Source of the DNA: Trichoplusia ni
Lineage: Eukaryota; Arthropoda; Insecta; Lepidoptera; Noctuidae
Assembly (NCBI RefSeq): GCF_003590095.1
Contig: NC_039478.1
Location: forward strand, 8,494,001-8,558,000
Direction of reading: 5' to 3'
Length of the DNA stretch: 64,000 bases
Translations under genes and position numbers: made by a program
The notes under the pieces: model-generated
Database searches by the model: none
What the model saw: only the letters and a program-made list of their open reading frames with translations
Told to the model about the DNA's origin: nothing
Shown: positions 24,835 to 36,818 of the stretch, piece by piece
How the letters are laid out: each line of letters begins with the position of its first letter
How positions within the stretch are numbered: the stretch's first letter is position 1

Positions 24835-24990
24835 AGGAATATAATTCTTGTGTCGGCGGGGGGTTAGAGAAACATTCAAGTCCCATGCACGAGGACACCC
24901 AGACTCAGGACAAGCATTCTTGGATCACACAAATCCTACGCGGAGGTCGAACCTACCATACTTTGTGCTCAGAAGGTTTGGTGTAGTGAA
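24835..24990 (-). repeat. Second tRNA-derived SINE family, reverse copy
   Basis: Reading the minus strand gives GATTTGTGTGATCCAAGAAT, GCTTGTCCTGAGTCTGGGTG and the CGCCGACACAAG tail. Confidence 0.7.
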
Positions 24991-26097
24991 AACGTAAAAA
25001 CCTTAACTGGCTTCACCTTAGTGGCCCAACATTACTCCACATAAAATTAACTCATCTTCAAAAGCAACACTCCTAGAATTTCGTTGCGGTTAACACCAAA
25101 TTCGAAACAAAATTTAAACTGAAATTTTGAAGATATAAGATATATAATCTTACTGTCACTTTGAATGAAAGACAGTGGCGTTATTCTGTTTCACGCTAAC
25201 ATTCATTAATTTATAAGGGAGACATTTTGTATTCTCAAATATTATAAAGATCTTGTTTCTGCCCCATTTATTATTGTGTAAATAATGTGATACCCTGTCA
25301 GTTAAAGATTTTCTTATTTTCGTGATCCTTGTTTATTTAAGACGGTATTTTGGGGTTGAATCAGATCAAGTTAGGAACTAAATCGTTGAGAAAAAACTAA
25401 TACATTATCATCAGCCTTTTCCCAACTATTTTTTCGTTACGGAATTTCTGGATTCGGTCTCCACACTTAAGGCCCGCGATAAAAGCTATGCAATAGCTTA
25501 ATAGAAGTCTTTATTGCAGATCACAGAGCCATGTTAAATGTAAGTAAAAAGACTTGAACTATTGTCAGTAGAAATACGCAGCAAATAGAATTTTTCGCAC
25601 ATGTGCACCCACCCTAATAAACTGACCATCATTTTTTCCGTAACAAAATTGTATTATATTCCTGTAATTCATATTTTATAATTCACTTGTAATAGTTTTA
25701 ACAGCATTTATTACTGAATCGAATATAATGCTCATTAAAATTTCTTTTGAAAGCATTAAAATACAACTAGGTAACAAACTAGGTTTGTTGCTAGATTCAA
25801 AAGTTCGATGCAAATACAATGTTAGAGCAAATTGCTTTAGTCAAGTCATTTCTATGATTGAGAATTTCACTCAAAGCTGTTTATGACGGGTTCGGAAACT
25901 TACAATATATGTTATAAATTAACAATTGTTTATAGTTGCATGTTGGTAAGAAAAAAATAATATTGTAAAGTAACTTCAGTTCTTAAGTCATGCTGTAAAT
26001 ACTAGTTTTGTGACTAACAACAATACTGGTCAATTTAAGTCCTTCCGTACAAAATACTTAGTATAAATAGTATATATCGATAAATATTATATATTAC

Positions 26098-26335
26098 TAG
26101 CTGACCCAGCAAACGTTGTTTTGCCTAATAAATTATTTCTAGTTGTATGTATTTTTAATGCCACCAAAAACTAAACCAAGTCCAAAAAATAAAATATACT
26201 TTTTAGTGTGAGCAACCCTTATCTCTTAGGGGTATGAAAAATAGATGTTGTTCTATTCTCAGACCTACCTAATATGTATACAAAATTTCATAAAAATCGA
26301 TTATATCGGTTTGGTAACAAATAAATTTCTTGGTC
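26098..26335 (-). mobile_element. Helitron-like element, CTGACCCAGCAAACG subfamily, copy 1
   Basis: ACTAGCTGACCCAGCAAACG, TTGTTTTGCCTAATAAATTA and CTCAGACCTACCTAATATG match the copy at 48088-48335. The CTAG end lies at 26098-26101; the other end is indistinct. Confidence 0.6.
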
Positions 26336-27444
26336 AATTCAATGCAGACTATCGAAGTCCATTTCTGAACATAGCATAACATAGGCATTCCTTTGCATCC
26401 GAATTTAATCTAGGAACTTTCATATGGGTAGCTATCACAGTTTACGAGATGCAGGCTGGTGATGATTTGAAGTTCAAGTACACGAACTAAGTCTTCGTAT
26501 AAAAAGTGCTTACAATATAATCAGCCTAATATTATCAGCTTATAAATGTCTCACAGCTGGAAACAGGGTTATTTCCATATTGGTTTGAGCATTGATCACC
26601 ACAACTATCTCCAAAATCAGCACAATTCAATTATTCATCAAATGCATTTCTCCCATCCATTCCCATGACAAGCAAGTGCATTTCTATCGACCGCACGCAC
26701 TCAAGGGGCGCCGGGATATCACAAATGTCAAACGCACATACAGCATGTTCTACAGCTTGATCAATGACGATTTGATGAAAGGCTCTACGTAGTATTAGGT
26801 GTTTAGCAAAAGCGTAAATGTAGCAATTGTAAATTTAGGCAATTCGAACACGTGGTATTACGTTTCTGTACCAAGGTAAAGTCTTGCAAGAACATTAGAT
26901 TATAATTATTTATAACTGCAAGAAAGATACTGTGCTAAGAGCCTCCTGACTGTCTATTAATTTCTAACTGTTCATTTGTCACTAATCGTCAAAAATGGTC
27001 AAGTTGGATTCGACACGAGAGCTTTAGAACATAATAATAAAGGTAAGCTGGAGAAAATAATTCTTTCAGGAATTTCGAGGCTGTACTGGTAGATGGAGAG
27101 ACGGATAGAAAGCGGAACCTTGCTTCTCATAAATGCTTAACTTGTACAAGAAGCTGCTTGAAGACTAAAAACTGTCTGATATTCGCTATCACAAAACTAT
27201 CGCTACATACGTAATACCGTATGTATTTGTAAGTGATGTGATGTATTGGTAGGCTCTGTCGATTGCTTATTCATGGAATAATCTAACTATATTTGACCTT
27301 TGTATGTGTACATAGCTGTGATAGATCGAATATGATGTTTACATGTTAAAATTATATTACCTTTGTTGCAAGAAAAGGTAGTTTTATATTATTTGTTGTT
27401 TTGCTTTCTAGAAATGAACGATTCGATAACGGTCTTAATAACAC

Positions 27445-27667
27445 GGTCCCAATTGTGCTATTTACAATGGCCGATAAATGAATGGCAATTGGATACATTT
27501 TACACTAAGCATTTTGCCAATATAATACTTATAAAATCATTGTATTGACCGTAAGTGTCACCCTGTAATGAATTTCCAATTATTTTGTTGGAAAAATGCT
27601 TAATGTTTTTAGTTAAATCCAATTGCCATTCATTTATCGGCCATTGTAAATAGTAGAATTGGGGCCC
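27445..27667. mobile_element. Long-inverted-repeat MITE with GGGGCCC ends, copy 2
   Basis: Left arm GGTCCCAATTGTGCTATTTA, AATGGCCGATAAATGAATGG; right arm CCATTCATTTATCGGCCATT and GTAGAATTGGGGCCC. The arms are almost perfectly complementary over most of the element. Its middle holds CTAAGCATTTTGCCAA and TTGGAAAAATGCTTA. Confidence 0.75.
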
Positions 27668-28959
27668 AGATATTAAAAATGAAATTATAACAATAAGACT
27701 TTTTTCGAAAAAAAAAACTATTACAATTACTTCGAATTTTCATGTTTTTAACCTCAGAACTTCAATGAACCAATTTTTTTGATTCTTTCTTTATTTTATT
27801 TGAAATAGCTGTAATTTTGTCCCATAAATTAAAGCACGTTTGGCTCAGCAGTTTTTGTTTGAAGTCGGCTGTAATTTTTTTTCTTAAATAATAAGCCATT
27901 GTCTCTTGCACCATCCATAGTACTTTTGTTTCGCTCTCAAGATGATATAAAATGGGTACAAATACAGCTACATCTCAAAATAGCAAGTTGATCATTTATT
28001 TTAAACGTGTCCCCAAGACGTATCTATTTTACGGCTATCTATAAAATATTCAGGGGGCTAGCACCACCTTTTAAAGAAACATTGTTGCGGTTGTGGGAAA
28101 GAGATGCCGCTATAAGCTGTATATTTTGCTGTCTCTCTTCTTTAACTACATGTGTGTTACTTGAGGAGTTGGTAGTAGGATTCTGGTCGTTCATCGATCT
28201 CTTTGTTTTATGTAAACGTTTTTGGTAACATCATCACGTCCTGTCCAAATAGAATTGGCGGGACACGCTTGCTTTGTACTTTGTACCCAAGTTGATGAAC
28301 CAATTTTTATTTTTATTGGGTTTTTAGCTCTTACCTTTTTGGGTGAGATTAGTAGATCGTCTTCGTCAAAAACTATTGCGGACGAATTTTTGTTGTTGAG
28401 TCATTTTATAGATGGACTCTAAATAAACTTTGAAGAATCATAGAAAATCGCTCCTTACAAAAAGTCTGAAACTAACCATTTTTCAAAATGAACTGGTTAC
28501 CCTCTCTGTCTGGACCAAAAGTGGCCAAATCTCGATTTCGATTTTGATTTGTTCTTGACATAACAAAGAACTGATCTGATGTTGAAACTGGAAAGTGGCC
28601 ATAAGAGCTAAGCTAAAAAATTCGTAAGTAAGATTCTTTGAATTGTGTTTTCGAGTACTTTGATTACAAAGCAATTCAAAAGCTTTTTTTATAGAAAGTT
28701 TTCCTTTTTTCATTAACTTGTTTCCATTTAATATTAGAAACGCATCTACAAAGGCGGAATGTAATTTATTCCGTCGCTCAGGTCCATTGGACTGAGCCTG
28801 TGTAACAGTCAAACGCGAGTAGCTTCTTGTATCGCCGGAATATTTTTCCGAAACGTATTCTAATATTGTATCCCCTCGGGGTGCGAAAATGGCGGGGTGG
28901 CAGAGAAAGCGACTTGTTTTCATAATACAAGGCGAGAGCTAGAGGAGAAGACGACTAAA

Positions 28960-29070
28960 ATCACCTGTCGCGTGTTCGATCCCTGCGTGGGGCAAGCATT
29001 TTTGTATCCTTAGATGGGGTTCAAACCTCAGTCTGGGTGTCTTTATGCTTTGATTAAGTGATTTTAGTAA
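28960..29070 (+). repeat. Second tRNA-derived SINE family, copy
   Basis: Contains CGTGTTCGATCCCTGCGTGG (B box), GGCAAGCATTTTTGTATCC and CTCAGTCTGGGTGTCTTTAT. The A-box half is degraded. Confidence 0.7.
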
Positions 29071-29639
29071 ATCTAAGGATAAGGACATAGCATGTAACAA
29101 TATAATAGTTTAATTATTTTTACACACATAATAGGTATTATTCAATAGTTCTGCTTCAACATACTATGGATTCTTCTTGTTTGTTCTTCCATGGAGTGGG
29201 GATAAATGATCCCTGCCACAACACATTTTAGACTAAAGTTCTCAACAAGGCTTCTGTATGGACCTGTATCTCATGAATTTATAACTTGATTGAAATGAGA
29301 CACAAATAATGGTACCTAAAATTTTGTTTCCAATTTTAGTTAAAATATTTCATCGTAACTCGCTATAAATGGGGCCACAACTTTCCACACCAAAGGAAAT
29401 GTTCTCAGTATAGTCCGACAAACATTTTTGTGTCGGAAAAAAATTGAATTGAATTTCTCGAGAGCTTATTTCGTGGCGACGAATATTTTTTCAAGATATT
29501 TTATTTATATTGATTCTCTAGCCTATCTATTTTTAAATATTGTCCCGAGCTCTTACTATTGTTTTGGCTACATTTTATTTAAAATGGCTGTAACTACAAA
29601 AAAACGATTCGATTGCGATAACCAGACAAGGCTTGACGA

Positions 29640-29750
29640 GAGATGTCAGCGTAGGACGAGTGCTTGTGCGAATGCTTGTTCTGGGGCCTGGATGTCACTG
29701 AGCATGTGACTTGAATATTTGCAGACCCTGGGGATTCTTATTTAAATCAA
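29640..29750 (+). repeat. Second tRNA-derived SINE family, 3' fragment
   Basis: AATGCTTGTTCTGGGGCCTG, GATGTCACTGAGCATGTGAC, and GCAGACCCTGGGGATTC correspond to the tail half. Confidence 0.55.
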
Positions 29751-30439
29751 GTTTTCTATTAATTAATTGATCATGAAAAGTTGTCTTAGTGAAAACTAAT
29801 ATTTTGTGTATCCTTTTTTCTATTTATAGAATTGAAAAGATTTGACAAACACCTTTATTAAAAAACAACATAGGTACTGGTTTCTAGCCATCATATTTTT
29901 ATCATTCTATGATACAGACTGTATTTTTTTCCGTAATATCATTTTCACGTTCGTTGTAAGGAAATTTACCACACGCTGACATAACGACGTTATTATATTT
30001 GCATTCGTAATGTAATTACATATTTATACGAGCTTATTAAGTTATCTCTTTTTAACACGTTTGTTTTGAATTTATTTCATATTTTTTTATTGAATTCACT
30101 TACAGAAAAACGGAGGCATTTTACAGTGAAATATGATTCATTAATTAAAATATGACAGATTGTGTATAAAATTTTCAGTTTGAGTAGGTTTTATTTGTAA
30201 ATATACTTATTCATTTTATGCATTTACATACCTATGACCATTATGGGCTATGGGTATTATGGCCTTTAGAATAGGTCGACATCGTATTAGAATAAAAAGA
30301 CTTACAATGACTACAAATAATGTGAATACCGTTTTATCATAAATTAAATACCTTAATATACTTATCTAATACCAATTGGTCAGTGTTAGCGCTTGGAAAA
30401 ATCGAACTTATCTTTAGGCCCCAAGCATTTTATATCGAT

Positions 30440-30555
30440 GGGTCGATGGTATAGGTCTCGGGTCGAGTCTTGATGAAGCTGGCATAGGAATATAAAAATT
30501 GGCACGAGAAAGGGGAGGCCTATGCTCAGCAGTGTGAAACAAAGGCTGTGGATGA
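30440..30555 (+). repeat. Probable 3' tail of a non-LTR retrotransposon
   Basis: TTGATGAAGCTGGCATAGGA and GGGGAGGCCTATGCTCAGCA are landmarks I associate with the 3' ends of lepidopteran LINE copies. Shorter fragments with AGCAGTG are at 421-455, 34470 and 61698. No coding sequence remains. Confidence 0.5.
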
Positions 30556-32728
30556 TTCACTTTCCGAAAAGTCGTCTTATATTTCTATCATTAAACAATT
30601 TAATGAATTACTAGGTTTTACATGCAGCAATGTATGAAACAATACTCATATCTAAGAAAGTAAGGTAAGTACGTATAAGTTCGTCAATTAATTAATAGGA
30701 ATATGGAAGTCGTGATTTGTTTGGTTTGGTTTATCTAAATAAGGATAACATTACGAAGGTAATATAACCAGCCCTAATCCAAAAAAATGTGTTCGTGAGA
30801 ATTTTATTTAGGATCCTGTTTTTATAGCTTTTGCGAAATATAATATAAGCGCGGACTCGCGTAGGGTCCGTAAATCCTAGGGTCTGGCCATAAAAACTAG
30901 ATATAAATATGATTAATACGGAATTTTACGATATTTTTATACGGTATTAGCATAAAGTATGGGATGAAACAGGTTGTATTGAAAAGGGTTTTATGGCCTG
31001 TTTTGTTTGATCACAATTATTTATGTTCCATTTTGCTCTTCTACTATGTCATGTTTTTCCGTATATTGTTATTGAGACTTTCGAATAAAATGGCAAATAA
31101 AAATGGCTAAAAGTCAGGACTACTGACCTCTAGACCAACAATCCAGTCATTAAAATGCGTTGACCAAATGTGGAAGACGTTGTTCGGCGGTTAAGGCTCA
31201 GTCAGTAGAAGTCTGACGCTCCCTCCCCCGAGGAAGTGGTTATCCATTAGCATTCCCCGAGAACAAAAAAGAGAATTGTGAATTATTGTAAAGTTTAAAC
31301 CTTATCAAGATAATTGTTAACAACTTGTTTCATTAAACAATCGTATCGACAAAATAAACGCGAAACATGGACCTCAAAGCAAATAAGTAATACATGATTC
31401 AATGAAATTAAATTCATTATTTGTATAAAGAAACCTATTATAATAACAGCAAAGGTTTTGTGAAAACATTCGGAGAGTAAAGATGTGTATTACCGCAGCG
31501 TTCTTTTTTACCCGGGGAAATCCTCGTGGACTTCCTCTGCCCTGGGAAGGCGAAGAGTACTCTTACCGGAGTGTTTCACCCTTCCCTGGTTCCTGGTTAC
31601 ATATTTTAAGTATAACCAAGAACCAAAGTGGCCTTAATAGATGAAATGCAAGTAACATTTTATTTATTCTAAGAAACTCGTGACGCATTGTAATCTGTAA
31701 TTTAAAGAAAACATATTGTGGGAAACACTGGAGTCGGCTCAATACACACTCTAACCCACGTATGTTTCCAATAAAAATAAATATAATACGTATATAATTT
31801 TCATCTCATATTTTAATTGAATATCATGTTTTTGATGTAATTATTTCTTGGTCCCAACATGTAATATAGGTTGATTATTACTTATTAGGGTTCCGTAACC
31901 ATTGATGAATCATTCATCAGTAAGAGTCTGACACTACCCGTTCTCTCTCCCGAGTGAGCGGGAAGGTTATGATTATTGGCATTAGGCAATAACAGTTTAG
32001 GTTCCAAAAAAATCACACTAACCAAAAAAAACCGCTGAACAAAACCAGCTCTGAAACAAATCAAGATCTGTGAATTGAATTGTTCTGTTGAACCAGAAAT
32101 CAGTTTACAGTAACCACCCACAGTGTTAACACTTGTTGAGATTGTTCGAGAGTTCCAATTCAATTACTTTAATTCCTTCCGGTAGAGTTGAGGATGTAGA
32201 AAATGTGATTAGGTTTTTGCCCCGCCTAAGCAGTGTCCGCCTTTGACACGAATTAGTTTAAGTTAGGAGAGAGTAGCGGTAGAGAATATGAGTTTCATAT
32301 TGCCTTTTCGACGGGTTGGGTTTTCAAGATAATTTAATGAAAATATCATCAATCTCGCCTTAATGACTAACACATTTTACTATCTAATACTTAAAATTCT
32401 CGTATCACGGTATTGAAATACGTGCACGAAATCCTCCGAAACGACTCGACCGCTTCGCATGAAATTTTGTGTGGATTGGGTAGGTCTGAGAATAGGACAA
32501 CATCAATTTAGCATAGCTCTACTTTTTTGTTATTCGCTAGAACCAATTTGTATGGCAAAACAACGTTTCTGGCGTATTATATATTAAAGAAGATATCTTC
32601 TTTTTAGACTTAAAAATGGATTGCTGTTCGATAGTCTCGCTAAAACACGAGAACGCATGAACCGATTAAGACTGAATAAGCCATATTTTAGTCTTAAAAT
32701 ATTTACGAAAGTTCAAAAAAGGTTTAAA

Positions 32729-32824
32729 CGATGATAAAATATAGGCAAAAAATAATTATGTGTTTATTGTTATCATCGGATAACAATAAACACATAATTA
32801 TTTTTTGCCTATATTTTATCATCG
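32729..32824. repeat. Perfect inverted repeat, 46-bp arms, 4-nt loop
   Basis: Left arm 32729-32774 (CGATGATAAAATATAGGC to TTTATTGTTATC) is the exact reverse complement of 32779-32824, with loop ATCG. No mismatch is seen. Confidence 0.95.
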
Positions 32825-33361
32825 ACTGTTAAATAGATTGGAAAACGCTAACCCTTAAAACTTGTACCACGATGTAACCATCCCCACAAAGTTAGCGATG
32901 CTCCACACGTGCACACGAGTTTCGTAAGAACGTATAGTAAGGCGGACGTGACTCCCTTGCTTAACTGCGAGCCTGGTACCTCTAGCTGTCCTCACTATGC
33001 GACAACCTATTTTATTTTAGTTTTTTCTTTTTATTTATCAGCAATGAGTTAGTGTAGTTTTCAACCCTTTTCAAGCAACTTTAAAAAGGAGGTCTTTTAT
33101 TCGTGTGTCTTTCTTTTGTTTGTCTTCAGACTTCGGACTGGATGAAACCATTTTGTTGATTATTTATTCACTTATAAAATAGCTGTCATTTAGTTCTATA
33201 CAAATATCATAAACGTTTGGCTCAGTAGTATTTTATTTAAAACCGGTTGGCTGTTGTTGCTGTTAAAGAATATTATTAAAATTAAAAATGTTAGCGAACT
33301 TAACAAAAATGACTATTTTTTAGTTTCCAGTCCTGCATAAAAGTGGGGAATATATAGAGAA

Positions 33362-33537
33362 CTAGCTGTTGCCCGCGTGGTTAGAAGAAATTGCGACTAT
33401 AACTTGAGATTTAAACTATCCTATCTCTCAAGTTGGATCGAACTGCATATGGTGTGCGAATTTTATTATAATCGGTTTAGTGGTTTAGGAGTCCATTGAG
33501 GACAAACATTGTGACACGAGATTTATATATATTAAGA
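33362..33537 (-). mobile_element. Helitron-like fragment, minus strand
   Basis: The plus strand reads ACTAGCTGTTGCCCGCGTGG and ends TTTATATATATTAAGA, so the minus strand has TC...CTAG ends. The middle differs from the 13.8 kb family; TCGGTTTAGTGGTTTAGGAG is a typical internal piece. Confidence 0.6.
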
Positions 33538-35046
33538 TTAAGTAGTCGATGACCATTTCTTTTAATTTGGTTTTTCTTCAGCACATTTGCACGCAACCGT
33601 CAGTGTAGCGAGTTCTATTCACGCGCATTCAGACTAGTTGCAAATATGCAAAAAAGAATTAATTAATAAGTATACCATACATTTGAAAGTACATATGGCT
33701 GGCTGGCTTTATTATTTTTTGTATAATACAGTAAAAATATTTTTCAGGTTTAAGTTTCTCCTGAATTTATAATTTACTTACAATAGAACCTTCTTTGCTG
33801 AGTGCAAAAAAGAATAAAAGACACGTTATCACGTAAAAAAACGTTTCTAGCGAAACAGTAATTAAAATTTTCAGCACTGCAAATAAAACGCAGTATTTAC
33901 TCTGTACTGAACCCACTGCACTCAAGGGGGCGTCAACAATAAGAAAACAACGGTTAGCAAATGTTCGTGAGTGTACTTGTGAGGAAAACGGGACCCAGTT
34001 GCAGCGTGTCGCTAAGTTAACAGTTTATGTGTTAAGTGTACACTCGACGATAAAGGTGCGGACACAGACAAGAGAGAGGCGGGGTTTACTTTACAATAGG
34101 GAAGGTACTTTACTATTGGACAAAAAAGAATGGTTCTTGGTCCGTCAAATAGATTTCCAAAAAACATTGGATACGTATTTTTTCTTTTATCTCGTAAACA
34201 AAAAATGAAGGGGATATAGTGATTTAAAATCTCGTATGACGTCACTTACCAGTATGCCTTTTACTAGCGAGTGATGTTTTTAGCCCCCACTGCCAAACTT
34301 AAGTGTTTTTTTATCTTCCATATTTTTTAATTATACTAGTTAGACTTGTTGTACAACATATAGTGATGTAAGCGACGTTTATTTTTAACACAATTGCTTT
34401 TTAAGCACAATTGGTTTTCTATAGCTCTTCAGCACGGTTATTAAATCTTTGAAATACTATGACTCTGGTAGTACATTAAGGCTTTTGCCTAACAGTGGGA
34501 TCTGAAACAAGTTGTGGTCGTACATTGAACAAAAACCATTTCAAGAAAAAAAAATCACCAACTTACTTAAATCACTATGATGTGACCCTAACCCCTTAAC
34601 CGTTGCTAAGCGCTGACTCCAATAAGTGGATTCTTAGCTAACTCCATAGCTTAACTATCCAATGCTTTGTTTTCATCAAACTGGATAAAATCTTAATCTA
34701 CAGACAATTTTGAAAACAAATGAAACAAATAAGTTCTCTTGACACTAATCATTTCTTCGATCATAACATTAAGTTGACGTCGAAAAGTCAAGTGTACTGA
34801 GCGTCATTTTTAAATGTTCATTTTGAAACTTTTCTAAACTTTTTATTACAGAATTCTAGTATTTTTAGATACTGCTACATGTAGTATTTAATATGAAGTG
34901 ACTGTACATCGTTTTACACTACTCTACTTAACAGGGTCATTCTTCAGTTACTAGTAGTAACTGGTAGCTGATTGTAAGAAAGTCTGAAGTGAAATGCAAT
35001 GAAATATGTAGGGTTTATCATCATTTATCCTTCAGCTTCGTCTTTC

Positions 35047-35178
35047 GAGATTAGAAAACACTTGTAGTATCGCATAGCGATCGCCATTCTGCACTATCTT
35101 TTAGTTTAGTTTTTTTTTTTTTTTTTTGTAGGTAGGTTGGTAATTTACCCGATCACTCGCCACACTTTAACGATCATT
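35047..35178 (+). repeat. Left inverted terminal repeat of the DIRS element
   Basis: From GAGATTAG to CGATCATT this is the reverse complement of 40133-40265. The T run after TTTAG is 18 nt here against 19 A in the other copy. In DIRS elements this repeat carries the promoter; I see no certain TATA box. Confidence 0.92.
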
Positions 35179-35259
35179 CGCATTTTAGTGCTCTGCCAGA
35201 CTGCACTCGTCCATATCGCTCGTGTATTGGCGTTGTATCTTTTACTCGGTAATTAATAG

Positions 35260-36818
35260 ATAAGCTTAAACAACAAAAGGAAAGGAAGTGATCATAATTA
35301 TGAAGTTTTGTTGAAAAAGTTAAGGAAGATTGAAAATAAAATACGTCAATGTGATGGACAAACAACACGTGCTCGCCGTTCTAGGCGTGTCAGAGTGCTT
35401 TCCAGTTCGTCTTCCTCGTCGCGGGAATCACCAGGTCAACAAGTTGATACCGTTAACAGTGAGTACTTTTTTTCTTTCATAACCTTGAATAAGTGAACTA
35501 TATCCTCGTAAGAATGGTATTGCGGACAGCTTTTGGGGCTGTCTCGTGCCATTTATAGGTATTAGGTATTGCGGGCAGCTTGTGGGGCTGCTCCGTGCCA
35601 TTTACCTGTAATTTACACGGTGTTGTAGGCAAACTCGTGCCGCTCTTTGTTCGTGTAATACGGTATTGAGGGCAGTTCGTGTGGCTGTTCCTTACCATTT
35701 ATAAAGTGTTGCGGGTAGCTTATATGGGGCTACCTCCTCACTATTGGCATATACTCTAAATGAGCTTGCAGTGTAAGCACTTCCTCATGGTTATTTATAC
35801 ATAATGTTGCGGGTAGTTTGAAGGGCTACTTCTTCATTATTCACATTCCATGAATTGATATTCAATTCGTCTGCTTACAGACGAGATTTCTCCATGCCAC
35901 GCCGAATCGGATTTGGAACCAGCGACGACAGACCAGGGCACGGTGGCAGACCAGGGCGCGATGAATCCGTCAAACATTCCACAAGAAAATGCTCTCCTGG
36001 AACCCACCGTATGTTCGGAAGATATCATACCCGAAAATTCCGAAATAGAACTGGATGATGATATACTGCAAATTCTTGGAGTTGATCCCACGCAAGTAAT
36101 AATTTATGGGAAAGATATACAAAAGGAAGTTGCTGTTCGTTTTGAGCATACAGCAACGGCAGGATTGTCCAAAGATGAGCGTAAAGAAATCAATGAAAAA
36201 TTTCTTATACCAGGGAACTGTAAGCTTATCGGTGCGCCAGCTTTAAATCTGGAAATCAAAGCCGCTCTTTCTGAGACCATAATAAAACGCGATAAAGCGA
36301 TAGAAGCAAAACAAAATCTGCTGGCATCAGCAATTTCAGGCCTCGGCGAGGCAATTTCGCTCGTCCTCTCCTCGAAAGAAAAGAACACAGATCTCTTACG
36401 TATTCTGATGAATACCGGACGTGCCATGTGTGATTGTCAACATAACGATACTATTGCCAGACGTAACTTTATCCTCTACGCAGTCAAGAAGGATATGAAA
36501 GAGTCTCTCATTAATACGAAGATTGACGAATTTCTATTCGGACAGAACCTAACTGATACTCTAAAAGCTGCTAAAGCAATTAACAAATCTGGCGCAGAGT
36601 TAAAACCTCCTGCCCCTACACCAAAACCTAGTACAAGTAAACCAAATCCGTCAACTTCAAAAAACTGGAAAGGTTCGTATGCAGCGCGCAAGCCGCCTCC
36701 GAAGACGACGAACACAACAGCTCCGGCGGAGGGTCGTCGGACGAGGAGCCAGCACGCGAGCTCCTCGAGACCATACAATCAGCGGCCCTCGCGCAACATG
36801 ACGCGCAGCCGTCGCTGA
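35260..36818 (+). CDS. DIRS ORF1, gag-like protein, probably spliced (35260-35458 joined to 35881-36818)
   Basis: Two open stretches in different frames become one reading frame if an intron from 35459 (gtgagt) to 35880 (TTACAG) is removed. Exon 1 encodes a Lys-rich, possibly helical segment (KKLRKIENKIRQ), then a serine run and basic RS-like residues. Exon 2 encodes about 310 residues ending in a Pro/Thr/Lys then Arg/Ser-rich basic tail (residues ending NMTRSRR) suited to nucleic-acid binding. No ATG is visible in the exon 1 frame back to a stop at 35257. Either another 5' exon supplies the start, the start is non-AUG (TTG at 35308), or translation begins inside exon 2. It ends with TGA overlapping the next ATG (TGATG at 36816-36820). 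Role inferred from position and composition; no zinc knuckle is seen. Confidence 0.72.
35459..35880 (+). other. Intron of DIRS ORF1 packed with degenerate tandem repeats
   Basis: Donor gtgagt and acceptor CTTACAG bound 422 nt. Inside, five or six copies of a roughly 45-60 nt unit start near 35517, 35567, 35622, 35661, 35707 and 35803. Each has the form GTATTGCGGGCAGC, then a few bases, then GGGGCTGC, then TCGTGCCATTTAT. The GCAGC/GCTGC pair can form a small stem in each copy, with compensating changes in some (GTAGC/GCTAC at 35707). Confidence 0.7.

Larger units (their letters stand above)
21985..35024. other. Repeat-rich region without recognised genes
   Basis: Holds SINE, MITE and Helitron-like copies listed separately, plus the 46-bp-arm inverted repeat. 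A GC-richer patch at 22960-23105 has four GTCCGG/CCGGAC words. A 146-codon minus-strand frame at 28923-28483 resembles nothing I know. ATTAAA at about 22017 may serve as the aldolase paralogue's polyadenylation signal. Confidence 0.5.

Noticed and set aside
34012..34245. Overlapping frames on both strands near 34.0-34.25 kb
   Set aside because: Both are short with no family resemblance and lie between degraded repeats.
35178..35698. Possible CRISPR-like array from the regular repeats in the DIRS intron
   Set aside because: Units are degenerate, spacers are not distinct, and the setting is a eukaryotic retrotransposon intron.
35837..36778. Minus-strand frames opposite DIRS ORF1, including serine- and glycine-rich ones
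   Set aside because: Shadows of the coding strand; ORF1 joins consistently with RT and recombinase on the plus strand.
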